A DNA stretch of 64,000 bases, taken from positions 35,139 to 99,138 of the forward strand of contig NZ_LQPI01000022.1 of assembly GCF_002101775.1 (NCBI RefSeq), read 5' to 3'. Every line of letters starts with the position of its first letter. Position 1 is the stretch's first letter. The position numbers and the translations under genes are program-made. This document shows, piece by piece, positions 18,830 through 27,832 of the stretch. Origin of the DNA: Mycolicibacter nonchromogenicus (lineage in GTDB: Bacteria > Actinomycetota > Actinomycetes > Mycobacteriales > Mycobacteriaceae). The notes under the pieces are model-generated. The model ran no database searches. It was not told the DNA's origin and worked only from the letters and a program-made list of their open reading frames with translations.

Positions 18830-19178
18830 CGCGCGCAGCCTCATCGACTACTACGTGGACACCTTCGGTTTTGTCGTCACAGCCCGCCACGGGGATGACG
18901 GCGACACCGTCGCCCATGCCGAACTGCGCTGGCCCGAGGGCGTCGGCGGCATCATGCTCGGCAGCCACAAGCCGGGTAATGACTGGTGCCGAGCACCCGG
19001 CACCGCCGGCGGCTACGTCGTCACCAGCGACCCGGACGGCCTCTACCAGCGGGTGCTGGATCGCCAGGCAGAAGTGATCCGACCGCTCGCCGACACCGAC
19101 TACGGCGCCCGGGAGTTCGCCGTGCGCGACCCGGAAGGCAACCTGTGGAGCTTCGGCAACTACGCGGGAGCACAATAG
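18783..19178 (+). CDS. VOC-superfamily (glyoxalase/bleomycin-resistance-like) protein
   Basis: A 131-residue protein with two beta-alpha-beta-beta-beta modules. [27 protein letters not shown] forms the first module. The ending [25 protein letters not shown] contains the usual DPEGNLWSF signature of the second. The group includes dioxygenases, isomerases, thiol transferases and drug-binding proteins, so no reaction can be given. The start ATG 18783 lies inside the 3' end of the AraC gene (47-bp overlap). dxr begins 4 bp after its stop. Confidence 0.85.
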   Translation: MTATNPTVWLTLQAHDARSLIDYYVDTFGFVVTARHGDDGDTVAHAELRWPEGVGGIMLGSHKPGNDWCRAPGTAGGYVVTSDPDGLYQRVLDRQAEVIRPLADTDYGAREFAVRDPEGNLWSFGNYAGAQ

Positions 19179-19182
19179 GTGG

Positions 19183-20358
19183 GTGAGCACGGGCCGCCGG
19201 ATCAAAGTTCTGCTGTTGGGCTCCACCGGCTCCATCGGAACCCAGGCGTTGCAGGTCGTCGCGGCGAACCCGGACCGCTTCGAGATCGTCGGGCTGGCCG
19301 CCGGAGGCGGTAACCCGCAACTGCTGGCCGCCCAGCGCGCCGAGACCGGGGTCGCCAACATCGCCGTCGCCGACGCGCAGGTGGGCGAGTCGCTGGAGGC
19401 CCCCTACCGGGGGCCCGACGCCGTCACCCGCCTGGTGTACGAGACCGAGGCAGATGTGGTTCTCAACGCACTGGTCGGCGCGCTCGGGCTGCGGCCCACG
19501 CTGGCCGCGCTGGAAACCGGGGCGAGGCTGGCCCTGGCCAACAAGGAATCACTGATCGCCGGCGGCCCGCTGGTCTTGGCGGCTGCCGAGCCGGGGCAGA
19601 TCGTGCCGGTGGACTCCGAGCACTCCGCGCTGGCGCAGTGCCTTCGGGGCGGCACTCCCGACGAGGTCGCCAGATTGGTGCTCACCGCGTCCGGGGGGCC
19701 GTTCCGCGGCTGGAGCGCAGCGGATCTTCAGCACGTCACACCCGAGCAGGCCGGAGCGCATCCCACCTGGTCGATGGGCCCGATGAACACGCTGAATTCG
19801 GCCTCCCTGGTGAACAAGGGACTCGAACTCATCGAAACCCACCTGCTGTTCGGCGTCCCCTACGACCGCATCGACGTCGTCGTGCACCCGCAGTCCATCG
19901 TGCACTCCATGGTCACCTTCACCGACGGCTCGACCATCGCCCAGGCCAGCCCGCCGGACATGCGGCTACCGATCGCGCTGGCCCTGGGCTGGCCGGCGCG
20001 GGTGCCCGGGGCGGCCGCGGCCTGCGACTTCTCCACGGCCTCCACCTGGGAATTCGAACCCCTCGACGACGCCGTCTTCCCGGCGGTGCAGCTGGCCCGC
20101 CACGCCGGTCAGATCGGCGGCTGCATGACCGCGGTCTACAACGCCGCCAATGAGGAGTCCGCGGAAGCCTTCCTTTCCGGCCGGATCGGTTTCCCCGATA
20201 TCGTGGCCACGATCGCCGAGGTCCTGAGCGCTGCCGACCAGTGGGCCGCGCAACCCGCTACCGTGGATGAGGTACTCGATGCGCAGCGCTGGGCCAAAGA
20301 ACGAGCGGCTCGCGCCGTCGAGGCGATAGCTACAAGAAAGGTCGGAAGCACTCGATGA
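19183..20358 (+). CDS. dxr: 1-deoxy-D-xylulose 5-phosphate reductoisomerase
   Basis: A 391-residue NADPH-dependent enzyme of the MEP isoprenoid pathway, converting DXP to MEP. The NADPH-binding motif [11 protein letters not shown] is at residues 13-23. The metal- and substrate-binding residues lie in [29 protein letters not shown] and [18 protein letters not shown]. The flexible loop includes [13 protein letters not shown] 19183 starts 4 bp after the VOC gene. The stop overlaps the rip1 start (ATGATG), joining it in an operon with rip1 and ispG. Confidence 0.96.
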   Translation: MSTGRRIKVLLLGSTGSIGTQALQVVAANPDRFEIVGLAAGGGNPQLLAAQRAETGVANIAVADAQVGESLEAPYRGPDAVTRLVYETEADVVLNALVGALGLRPTLAALETGARLALANKESLIAGGPLVLAAAEPGQIVPVDSEHSALAQCLRGGTPDEVARLVLTASGGPFRGWSAADLQHVTPEQAGAHPTWSMGPMNTLNSASLVNKGLELIETHLLFGVPYDRIDVVVHPQSIVHSMVTFTDGSTIAQASPPDMRLPIALALGWPARVPGAAAACDFSTASTWEFEPLDDAVFPAVQLARHAGQIGGCMTAVYNAANEESAEAFLSGRIGFPDIVATIAEVLSAADQWAAQPATVDEVLDAQRWAKERAARAVEAIATRKVGSTR

Positions 20359-21572
20359 TGTTTGCGGTCGGCATCGCGTTGTTCGCGCTGGCCATCCTGG
20401 TTTCGGTGGCGCTGCATGAATGCGGCCACATGTGGGTGGCGCGGGCCACCGGCATGAAGGTGCGCCGCTACTTCGTCGGCTTCGGAACCACGTTGTGGTC
20501 GACGCGCCGCGGCGAGACCGAATACGGCCTCAAAGCCGTCCCGGCCGGCGGCTTCTGCGACATCGCGGGTATGACCGCGGTGGAGGAATTGGCGCCCGAC
20601 GAGGTCGACCGCGCCATGTACAAGCAGAAGACGTGGAAGCGAGTGGCCGTGTTGTTCGCCGGCCCCGCCATGAACTTCGTCATCGGCCTGGTGCTGGTCT
20701 ACGCCATCGCGGTGATCTGGGGCCTGCCGAACCTGCACGCTCCCACCACTGCCGTCATCGGCGAAACAGCCTGTGTGGCACCCGAAGTCGTCAAGGGTGA
20801 GCTGGGTACCTGCTCGGGGCCCGGCCCGGCGGCACTGGCCGGCATCGAGTCCGGCGACGTCGTCGTCAAGGTCGGCGACACCCCGGTGTCGACCTTCGAG
20901 GAGATGGCCACGGCCGTGCGCAAGCAGCACGGCACGACACCCATCGTCGTCGAACGCGAGGGCACCACGCTCACCAAGTACGTCGACGTGACACCCACCC
21001 AGCGCTGGATCGCCGACGGCCCCGGCCGCGAGGCCGTGCCCAGCACCGTCGGCGCGATCGGGGTGGGCGCCGCCCAATTCGGCCCGACCCAGTACAACCC
21101 GCTCACCGCGGTGCCGGCCACCTTCGCCTTCAGCGGGGACCTGTCGGTGCTGTTGGGCAAGTCACTGGCCAACATCCCGTCCAAGGTCGGCGCGCTGATG
21201 CACGCCATCGGCAACCCGCACGGGGAACGCGACCCCGAAACCCCGATCAGCGTGGTGGGCGCGTCGATCATCGGCGGCGACACCGTCGATCACGGGCTGT
21301 GGGTCGCGTTCTGGTTCTTCCTGGCCCAGCTGAACTTCATCCTGGGCGTGCTGAACCTGGTGCCGCTGCTGCCGTTCGACGGCGGGCACATCGCGATCGC
21401 GCTGTACGAGAAGCTGCGCAACATGGTCAGGTCGGCCCGCGGGAAGGTCGCGGCGGCGCCGGTGAACTATCTCAAGCTGATGCCTGCCACCTACGTAGTG
21501 TTGGTGGTGGTTGTCGGTTACATGCTGCTCACCGTGACTGCCGACTTGGTCAATCCGATCCGGCTGTTTTGA
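20355..21572 (+). CDS. rip1: Site-2 zinc metalloprotease Rip1 (RseP family)
   Basis: A 405-residue intramembrane protease that cleaves anti-sigma factors and other membrane proteins. H21-E22-x2-H25 (HECGH) lies in the first helix. A PDZ domain occupies about residues 120-215 ([21 protein letters not shown]). The third ligand region [11 protein letters not shown] is in a C-terminal helix. M. tuberculosis Rv2869c has the same layout. The start overlaps the dxr stop, and ispG follows after 13 bp. Location next to isoprenoid genes is conserved in actinobacteria. Confidence 0.95.
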   Translation: MMFAVGIALFALAILVSVALHECGHMWVARATGMKVRRYFVGFGTTLWSTRRGETEYGLKAVPAGGFCDIAGMTAVEELAPDEVDRAMYKQKTWKRVAVLFAGPAMNFVIGLVLVYAIAVIWGLPNLHAPTTAVIGETACVAPEVVKGELGTCSGPGPAALAGIESGDVVVKVGDTPVSTFEEMATAVRKQHGTTPIVVEREGTTLTKYVDVTPTQRWIADGPGREAVPSTVGAIGVGAAQFGPTQYNPLTAVPATFAFSGDLSVLLGKSLANIPSKVGALMHAIGNPHGERDPETPISVVGASIIGGDTVDHGLWVAFWFFLAQLNFILGVLNLVPLLPFDGGHIAIALYEKLRNMVRSARGKVAAAPVNYLKLMPATYVVLVVVVGYMLLTVTADLVNPIRLF

Positions 21573-21585
21573 TAGGAGCCCCCTC

Positions 21586-22737
21586 ATGAGCGTCGGCCTG
21601 GGAATGCCGGCTGCCCCTCCGCCCACGCTGGCGCCGCGTCGCAAGACGCGCCAGCTGATGGTCGGCGGGGTCGGGGTGGGCAGCGACCATCCCATCCCGG
21701 TGCAGTCGATGTGCACCACCAAGACCCACGACGTCAACGCCACGTTGCAGCAGATCGCGGAGTTGACCGCCTCCGGTTGCGACATCGTGCGGGTGGCCTG
21801 CCCCCGCCAGGAGGACGCTGACGCGCTGGCCGAGATCGCCCGGCACAGCCAGATCCCGGTGATCGCCGACATCCACTTCCAGCCCAAGTACATCTTCGCC
21901 GCGATCGACGCCGGTTGCGCCGCGGTCCGGGTGAACCCGGGCAACATCAAGGAGTTCGACGGCCGGGTCGGCGAGGTGGCCAAGGCGGCCGGCGCCGCCG
22001 GCATCCCCATCCGGATCGGCGTCAACGCGGGTTCGCTGGACCAGCGGTTCTTGGCCAAGTACGGCAAGGCGACTCCGGAAGCGTTGGTGGAGTCCGCGCT
22101 GTGGGAGGCGTCGTTGTTCGAGGAGCACGGCTTCGGCGACATCAAGATCAGCGTCAAGCACAACGACCCGGTCGTGATGGTGGCCGCCTACGAGCTGCTG
22201 GCGCAGCGATGCGACTACCCGCTGCACCTGGGTGTCACCGAGGCGGGCCCGGCCTTCCAGGGCACCATCAAGTCCGCCGTGGCGTTCGGCGCGCTGTTGT
22301 CGCGCGGCATCGGGGACACGATCCGGGTGTCGCTGTCGGCGCCGCCGGTGGAGGAAGTCAAGGTCGGCAACCAGATTCTGGAGTCGCTCAACCTGCGGCC
22401 GCGTGGTCTGGAGATCGTGTCGTGCCCGTCGTGCGGGCGGGCTCAGGTGGACGTCTATCGGCTGGCCAACGAGGTCACCGCCGGGCTGGAGGGGATCGAC
22501 GTCCCGCTGCGGGTCGCGGTGATGGGCTGTGTGGTCAACGGCCCCGGTGAGGCTCGTGAGGCGGATCTGGGTGTGGCGTCGGGCAACGGCAAGGGCCAGA
22601 TCTTCGTCAAGGGTGAGGTGATCAAGACCGTTCCCGAGGCGCAGATCGTCGAGACGCTGATCGAGGAGGCCATGCGCCTGGCCGCCGAGATGGGGGAGGG
22701 ATCTCCCGGCGGTTCGCCCACCGTCGCCGTAAGCTGA
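21586..22737 (+). CDS. ispG: 4-hydroxy-3-methylbut-2-en-1-yl diphosphate synthase
   Basis: A 383-residue iron-sulfur enzyme (GcpE) for the penultimate MEP-pathway step. The TIM-barrel part contains [19 protein letters not shown] and [13 protein letters not shown]. The C-terminal domain supplies the [4Fe-4S] ligands in CPSCGR and [15 protein letters not shown] precedes the ATG. The dxr-rip1-ispG operon thus carries two of the pathway's enzymes. Confidence 0.96.
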   Translation: MSVGLGMPAAPPPTLAPRRKTRQLMVGGVGVGSDHPIPVQSMCTTKTHDVNATLQQIAELTASGCDIVRVACPRQEDADALAEIARHSQIPVIADIHFQPKYIFAAIDAGCAAVRVNPGNIKEFDGRVGEVAKAAGAAGIPIRIGVNAGSLDQRFLAKYGKATPEALVESALWEASLFEEHGFGDIKISVKHNDPVVMVAAYELLAQRCDYPLHLGVTEAGPAFQGTIKSAVAFGALLSRGIGDTIRVSLSAPPVEEVKVGNQILESLNLRPRGLEIVSCPSCGRAQVDVYRLANEVTAGLEGIDVPLRVAVMGCVVNGPGEAREADLGVASGNGKGQIFVKGEVIKTVPEAQIVETLIEEAMRLAAEMGEGSPGGSPTVAVS

Positions 22738-22792
22738 ACGCAGCCGGATCGCCGTACCCGCGCGACGGTTGAGTTCGCCAGAAAGAGTCACT

Positions 22793-23644
22793 ATGTCGGC
22801 TCCATCCGAGTTCCGTCTCGACCAGCGACGGGTGTCTGTGGCGCGCGACGCCGCTGCGGTCTGGCGGGTGCTCGAAGAGGATCCGATCGGCTCGTGCATG
22901 GTCGCCGCCCGGGTCGCCGATCACGGGGTCGATCCCCGGATGATCGGCGGCGAATTGTGGACGCGCGGCGGCGTGGCGGAATCCCTGTGCTACGCGGGCG
23001 CGAACCTGATCCCGCTGCGCGGCACCGCAGCCGATCTCACCGCCTTCGCCGATAAGGCGGTGGGTGCCATCCGGCGTTGCTCGTCGTTGGTGGGACGAGC
23101 CGAATTGGTGGTCCCGATGTGGCAGCGTCTCGCCGACTCCTGGGGTCCGGCCCGTGACGTGCGCGAGAGTCAACCGTTGATGGCGTTGCACTCCATGCCC
23201 GCGTGCCCGATGGACACCGAAGTGCGCCAAGTCCGTCCCGACGAGCTCGACGCGTATCTGGTGGCCGCCGTCGACATGTTCATCGGTGAGGTCGGGGTGG
23301 ATCCGCGGGCCGGCGACGGCGGCCGCGCCTACCGCCGCCGGGTGGCCAACCTGATCGCGGCGGGCCGCGCCTGGGCACGATTCGAGCGGGGCGAGGTCGT
23401 GTTCAAGGCCGAGGTGGGTTCCCAGTCGCCGACGGTGGGGCAGATCCAGGGTGTGTGGGTACATCCGGACCGACGTGGACACGGGCTGGGAGCCGGCGGC
23501 ACCGCCATGCTGGCAGCGGTGCTCGTCGGCACCGGGCGCATTGCCAGCCTCTACGTCAACGACTTCAACGAGGTGGCGCGGTCCACCTATGAGCGCGTGG
23601 GTTTCACCCAGGTCGGCACCTTCGCGACCGTGCTGCTCGACTGA
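22793..23644 (+). CDS. GNAT-family acetyltransferase (Rv2867c-like)
   Basis: A 283-residue protein with an N-terminal DUF4081-like domain (about residues 1-135) and a C-terminal GNAT fold. The acetyl-CoA loop is GVWVHPDRRGHGLGAGGTAML, followed by LYVNDFNEVARSTYERVGF. Length matches Rv2867c. ATG 22793 was chosen over an upstream TTG (22769). It lies 55 bp after ispG and is probably part of that operon. Substrate unknown. Confidence 0.88.
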   Translation: MSAPSEFRLDQRRVSVARDAAAVWRVLEEDPIGSCMVAARVADHGVDPRMIGGELWTRGGVAESLCYAGANLIPLRGTAADLTAFADKAVGAIRRCSSLVGRAELVVPMWQRLADSWGPARDVRESQPLMALHSMPACPMDTEVRQVRPDELDAYLVAAVDMFIGEVGVDPRAGDGGRAYRRRVANLIAAGRAWARFERGEVVFKAEVGSQSPTVGQIQGVWVHPDRRGHGLGAGGTAMLAAVLVGTGRIASLYVNDFNEVARSTYERVGFTQVGTFATVLLD

Positions 23645-23749
23645 TCTGCGGGGCTCCAAATCCCCGCGACCGGCGCGGCAAAAGTTCGTGCGGCGAACAC
23701 TATGACCGCCGGCGCGGTGCGCCTCCGCCCGGCGACCGTGTCCGTTTCG

Positions 23750-23755
23750 TAACAT
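23750..23755 (+). promoter_or_regulatory. -10 box of the PBP lipoprotein gene
   Basis: TAACAT ends 8 nt before ATG 23764, with no ribosome-binding site between, which fits a leaderless transcript. Confidence 0.45.
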
Positions 23756-23763
23756 CAGCCCCA

Positions 23764-25584
23764 ATGACAACTGCACGCTCATTCGTCACACGCGTCACGG
23801 GTCTGGTGACAGTGCTGCTGACCGCAGCCGGACTGGCCGCCTGCACACCGCGCCCCGACGGCCCAGGGCCTGTCGCAGAGCTGTTCTTCGCCGCACTGGG
23901 CGCCGGCGACACCGCGGCCGCCGCCGAGCTCAGCGACGACCCGTCCGCGGCCCGCAGTGCCCTCAACGCCGCCTGGGCGGGCTTGCAGGCCGAACATCTG
24001 GACGCCCAACTGCTCGGCGCGCGCTACAACGACGACACCGGCAGCGTCGCCTATCGCTACACCTGGGCGCTGCCGAAGAACCGGACCTGGTCCTACGATG
24101 GCCAGCTCAAGATGGTCCGTAACGAAGGCCGCTGGATGGTCCGCTGGACGGCGACCGACCTGCACCCCAAGTTGGGGGAGCACCAGACCTTCGCGTTACG
24201 CGCCGACCCCCCGCGCCGTGCCGCCGTCAACGAGGCGGGCGGCACCGACGTGCTGGTGCCGGGCTACGTGTACCGCTACCAGTTGGACGCCACCCGGGCC
24301 GGACGAAACCTGATGCGCACCGCGGGTGCGGTGGTCGACACCCTGCGGGGCTTCGACGAGGCACTGGGCGATCCGCAGCGACTGGCCGAGCAGGCCAGCT
24401 CCTCGGCGACGCCACTCGACCTGATCACGTTGCGCAAAGCCGACCACGACCGGGTCGAGGCAGCGATCGGCGCGCTGCCCGGAGTCGTGATCACCCCGCA
24501 GGCCGACCTGCTGCCCACCGATGACCACTTCGCGCCGATGCTGCTCAGCGAGGTCAAGAAGGCGGTCGGAACCCAGCTCGAAGGTGCCGCGGGCTGGCGG
24601 GTCGTCAGCGAGAACCAGAACGGCGTCGACGTGGCGGTCCTGCACGAGGTCGATCCGGCCCCGGCCCCCTCGCTGACCATCAGCGTGGACCGAACGGTGC
24701 AGCGCGCCGCCCAGAACGCGGTCAACACCCGCGGCGACAAGGCGATGATCGTCGTGATCAAGCCGTCGACCGGTGAACTGCTCGCCGTCGCACAGAACGC
24801 CGCCGCCGATGCGGACGGTCTGGTGGCGACCAGCGGCCTGTATCCCCCCGGCTCGACGTTCAAGATGGTCACCGCGGGTGCGGCGATCGAACGGGACATG
24901 GTGCGGCCGAACTCCATGGTGGGTTGTCCCGGTGAGCTCGACATCGGTCAGCGCACCATCCCCAACTACGGTGGGTTCGACTTGGGCCTGGTGCCGATGT
25001 CGCGGGCCTTCGCCAATTCGTGCAACACCACCTTCGCCGAGCTGGCCAGCCGGATGCCGCCGCGGGCGCTGTCGCAGGCGGCCAGCCGCTACGGGATTGG
25101 GGTGGACTACCTGGTTGACGGCATCACCACCGTCACCGGTTCGGTTCCGCCGACAGTGGATCTGGCCGAGCGCACCGAGGACGGATTCGGTCAGGGCAAG
25201 GTGCTGGCCAGCCCCTTCGGTGTGGCCCTGGCCGCGGCCACGGTGGCCGCAGGACGCACCCCGGTGCCCCAGTTGATCGAAGGCCGGCCGACGGCGGTCA
25301 ACGGCCCGGCGGTGCCCCCGGTGAGCGCGGAGATACTCGACGGGCTGCGCGAGATGATGCGGCTGGTCGTCACCGACGGAACCGCACGGGACATCGCCGG
25401 CTGCGGCCCGGTCTATGGCAAGACCGGGGAGGCCGAATTCGCCGGCGGCTCGCATTCCTGGTTTGCCGGATACCGCGGCGACATGGCCTTCGCATCGCTG
25501 ATCGTCGGGGGCGGCAGCTCGCAGTACGCGGTCCGGATGACCAAGGTGATGTTCGACTCGCTGCCGGACAACTTCCTGCTCTGA
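23764..25584 (+). CDS. Penicillin-binding lipoprotein (Rv2864c-like, class B PBP)
   Basis: A 606-residue exported D,D-transpeptidase-type protein. The signal peptide ends in a lipobox, LAAC, with C27 as lipidated residue. An NTF2-like (MecA_N-type) domain covers about residues 33-145 and a dimerisation region about 160-290. The transpeptidase domain (300-606) keeps all three active-site motifs: S364-TFK, S419-C-N421 and K553-TG. It should crosslink peptidoglycan at the outer membrane face and bind beta-lactams. The M. tuberculosis orthologue Rv2864c is 603 residues long. Confidence 0.94.
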   Translation: MTTARSFVTRVTGLVTVLLTAAGLAACTPRPDGPGPVAELFFAALGAGDTAAAAELSDDPSAARSALNAAWAGLQAEHLDAQLLGARYNDDTGSVAYRYTWALPKNRTWSYDGQLKMVRNEGRWMVRWTATDLHPKLGEHQTFALRADPPRRAAVNEAGGTDVLVPGYVYRYQLDATRAGRNLMRTAGAVVDTLRGFDEALGDPQRLAEQASSSATPLDLITLRKADHDRVEAAIGALPGVVITPQADLLPTDDHFAPMLLSEVKKAVGTQLEGAAGWRVVSENQNGVDVAVLHEVDPAPAPSLTISVDRTVQRAAQNAVNTRGDKAMIVVIKPSTGELLAVAQNAAADADGLVATSGLYPPGSTFKMVTAGAAIERDMVRPNSMVGCPGELDIGQRTIPNYGGFDLGLVPMSRAFANSCNTTFAELASRMPPRALSQAASRYGIGVDYLVDGITTVTGSVPPTVDLAERTEDGFGQGKVLASPFGVALAAATVAAGRTPVPQLIEGRPTAVNGPAVPPVSAEILDGLREMMRLVVTDGTARDIAGCGPVYGKTGEAEFAGGSHSWFAGYRGDMAFASLIVGGGSSQYAVRMTKVMFDSLPDNFLL

Positions 25585-25615
25585 CCGCTGTGCGGCACGG
25601 CCCGGCCGACGCCGG

Positions 25616-25621
25616 TAAATT
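25616..25621 (+). promoter_or_regulatory. -10 box of the DUF1707 gene
   Basis: TAAATT ends 8 nt before GTG 25630 and no ribosome-binding site is visible, consistent with leaderless transcription. Confidence 0.4.
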
Positions 25622-25629
25622 GAGAAGCC

Positions 25630-26214
25630 GTGACGGGTCTCAGCGACGACATGGCCGACATGGCCCTGCGGATCTCGGATGCGGACCGCAACGGCACGCT
25701 GCGCCGCCTGCACAACGCCGTCTCCCTCGGATTGATCGACATCGGGGAGTTCGAGGAGCGCGCGGCCCAGGTGTCGCAGGCGCGGATGCGCTCGGAGCTC
25801 GACACCCTGATCGGTGATCTGCCCGGCCCGCGCGCCATCGTGACCTCGGCCGCCGACCGTGTCGAGCTGCGCGGCTGGGCGGGGTCGCTCAGACGTCACG
25901 GGGAATGGATCGTGCCGACCCGGCTGGCATTGGTGCGGCGCCTGGGCTCGGTCGACCTCGACCTCACCAAGGCCCGGTTCGCCGGACCGGTCGTGGTGAT
26001 CGAACTCGACATGCGATTCGGCTCGGTCGACATCCGCCTGCCCGACGGTGCCAGTGCCTCGATCGACGATGTCGAGGTCTACGGCGGCAGCGCCCGCGAT
26101 CGCCGCACCGACCCGCCCGCCGAAGGCACTCCGCACCTGGTGCTGACCGGCCGCGTGGTGTGCGGCTCGGTGGACATCAGGGGTCCTCGGCGCAAGCTGC
26201 GCTGGCGGCACTGA
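25630..26214 (+). CDS. DUF1707 domain protein (Rv2862c-like)
   Basis: A 194-residue protein of the same length as Rv2862c. The N-terminal DUF1707 domain (about residues 12-65) reads RISDADRNGTLRRLHNAVSLGLIDIGEFEERAAQVSQARMRSELDTLIGDLP. A beta-rich C-terminal part (VRRLGSVDLDLTKARF, MRFGSVDIRLPDGASASIDDVEVYGG) resembles the LiaF/DUF2154 C-terminal fold of envelope-stress proteins. No membrane segment is visible. The function is unknown. GTG 25630 is preferred; an ATG at 25651 is possible. Confidence 0.82.
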   Translation: MTGLSDDMADMALRISDADRNGTLRRLHNAVSLGLIDIGEFEERAAQVSQARMRSELDTLIGDLPGPRAIVTSAADRVELRGWAGSLRRHGEWIVPTRLALVRRLGSVDLDLTKARFAGPVVVIELDMRFGSVDIRLPDGASASIDDVEVYGGSARDRRTDPPAEGTPHLVLTGRVVCGSVDIRGPRRKLRWRH

Positions 26215-26224
26215 CCAGCTCCGT

Positions 26225-26230
26225 TAAGCT
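26225..26230 (+). promoter_or_regulatory. -10 box of a probable leaderless mapB transcript
   Basis: TAAGCT ends 6 nt before ATG 26237, supporting that ATG over the overlapping GTG at 26234. Confidence 0.5.
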
Positions 26231-26236
26231 GGCGTG

Positions 26237-27094
26237 ATGCCTGTTCGTGCCCCGCTTTCCCCCGGCGTGCTGTCTCCGACGCTGCCGGTACCCCGCATGA
26301 TCCCGCGTCCGGAATACGTCGGCCGTGCCACGGCTGCCGAGGGGTCCGAACCGTGGGTGCAGACGCCCGAGGTGATCGAGAAGATGCGGGTGGCATGCCG
26401 AATTGCCGCGGGTGCACTGGCCGAGGCGGGCAAGGCTGTGGCGCCCGGGGTGACCACCGATGCGCTGGATCGCATCGCCCACGAGTACATGATCGACCAC
26501 GGGGCATATCCATCGACGTTGGGCTACAAGGGTTTTCCCAAGTCGTGCTGCACGTCGCTCAACGAAGTCATCTGTCACGGCATCCCGGACTCGACGGTGA
26601 TCGCCGACGGCGACATCGTCAACATCGACGTCACCGCCTACATCGACGGCGTGCACGGCGACACCAACGCCACCTTCCTGGCCGGGGACGTCTCAGAAGA
26701 ACACCGGCTGCTGGTCGAGCGCACCCACGAGGCCACCATGCGCGCCATCAAGGCGGTGAAACCGGGCCGCGCACTGTCGGTGATCGGTCGGGTGATCGAG
26801 TCCTACGCGAACCGGTTCGGCTACAACGTGGTCCGGGATTTCACCGGTCACGGGATCGGCACCACCTTCCACAATGGCCTGGTGATCCTGCACTACGACC
26901 AACCCGAAGTCGACACCATCATCGAGCCGGGGATGACGTTCACCATCGAACCGATGATCAACCTCGGCAGCCTGGACTACGAGATCTGGGACGACGACTG
27001 GACCGTGGTCACCAGTGACGGGCAGTGGAGCGCCCAGTTCGAGCACACTCTGGTGGTCACCGACGATGGAGCCGAGATACTGACCCTGCCATGA
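26237..27094 (+). CDS. mapB: Methionine aminopeptidase, type 1c
   Basis: A 285-residue enzyme that removes the initiator methionine. The N-terminal extension ([23 protein letters not shown]) is the Pro-rich tail of the actinobacterial type 1c form. The pita-bread core keeps the dinuclear metal ligands: two aspartates in [19 protein letters not shown], the histidine in [10 protein letters not shown], and glutamates in FTIEPM and QFEHTL. Length equals M. tuberculosis MapB (Rv2861c). The following gene starts 81 bp downstream. Confidence 0.96.
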   Translation: MPVRAPLSPGVLSPTLPVPRMIPRPEYVGRATAAEGSEPWVQTPEVIEKMRVACRIAAGALAEAGKAVAPGVTTDALDRIAHEYMIDHGAYPSTLGYKGFPKSCCTSLNEVICHGIPDSTVIADGDIVNIDVTAYIDGVHGDTNATFLAGDVSEEHRLLVERTHEATMRAIKAVKPGRALSVIGRVIESYANRFGYNVVRDFTGHGIGTTFHNGLVILHYDQPEVDTIIEPGMTFTIEPMINLGSLDYEIWDDDWTVVTSDGQWSAQFEHTLVVTDDGAEILTLP

Positions 27095-27162
27095 CCGGTG
27101 GCTGTTGTCTGTTGGCCCGCTGAGGGGCCTGCCAAAAGCGCCCCCTGCCGCGCGAGGGCCTG

Positions 27163-27168
27163 TAGCGT
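27163..27168 (+). promoter_or_regulatory. -10 box upstream of the degenerate hydrolase gene
   Basis: TAGCGT ends 7 nt before ATG 27176, which supports this start and a leaderless transcript. Confidence 0.45.
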
Positions 27169-27175
27169 TGCGCAG

Positions 27176-27739
27176 ATGCCGGGCACGATGATGACCATCG
27201 ACGGGTTCCCGATCCCGGTCGATGTGGCAGGCCCGCAGAACGGGCCGGTCGTGGTCGTGCTCGCCGCGGCCCAGCACCCGCTCACCGCGTACGACGCGGT
27301 CTGTCAGCGGTTGCACACCGCGTCACTGCGCACCATCGTGATCGGTGCCGACCCGCGTCTGACGCCCAAGTCGGTGATCGGCATCCTCGATTCGCTGGGC
27401 GTGCAGTGCGGCGTGCTGGTGGGAGATCGCACCGGTGCTGACAATGCCTGGGAGCTTGCCGCGACGCGCCCGGATCGCTTCACCGGCCTGGTGGCGCTCG
27501 ACCGCGGTCATCCCCGCGCGCCGGACCTCAACGGTGCGGTTCGCGACGAGCGGTGCCCTCCGGTGGAGATCAACACCACTGTGCTGGTCAGTACCCGTGC
27601 CACGGCGTCGGTGGCCAATGCCAGCCAACGGTTCGTCTACGGAGATCACCGCCTGGTGACACTGCCCGGCCGGCGCAGCGCGAGTGAGTTCACCGCGCAG
27701 TTCGCCATGGAGATCGTGTTGCGAGCCAGCACCTGGTGA
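27176..27739 (+). CDS. Degenerate alpha/beta-hydrolase-like protein
   Basis: A 187-residue protein with the strand-helix pattern of the alpha/beta-hydrolase fold: DVAGPQNGPVVVVLAAAQHP, then GVLVGDRTGADNAWELAATRPDRFTGLVALDRGHP. The nucleophile elbow normally reads G-x-S-x-G, but here it is GDRTG, so the catalytic serine is missing. The C-terminal acid and histidine segments are short or absent, and it is about 90 residues shorter than typical family members. It may be a non-catalytic partner or binding protein. It sits between mapB and glnA4, where I recall no gene in M. tuberculosis. Confidence 0.65.
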   Translation: MPGTMMTIDGFPIPVDVAGPQNGPVVVVLAAAQHPLTAYDAVCQRLHTASLRTIVIGADPRLTPKSVIGILDSLGVQCGVLVGDRTGADNAWELAATRPDRFTGLVALDRGHPRAPDLNGAVRDERCPPVEINTTVLVSTRATASVANASQRFVYGDHRLVTLPGRRSASEFTAQFAMEIVLRASTW

Positions 27740-27779
27740 CTTTTCGTCAGCTGGAGATCGTCGGCTGAGCGCGGGCGGG

Positions 27780-27804
27780 TAGCCTGACAGCACTCAAATG
27801 TCAG
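27780..27804 (+). promoter_or_regulatory. Promoter and dyad operator candidate upstream of glnA4
   Basis: A -10-like TAGCCT (27780-27785) overlaps the inverted repeat CTGACA-N9-TGTCAG (27784-27804). The start codon is about 30 nt further on, with GAAGGAG as ribosome-binding site. A repressor bound here would block the glnA4 operon. The repressor's identity is unknown. Confidence 0.4.
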
Positions 27805-27832
27805 GGACGACCGTCGTCGGCGAAGGAGCACA

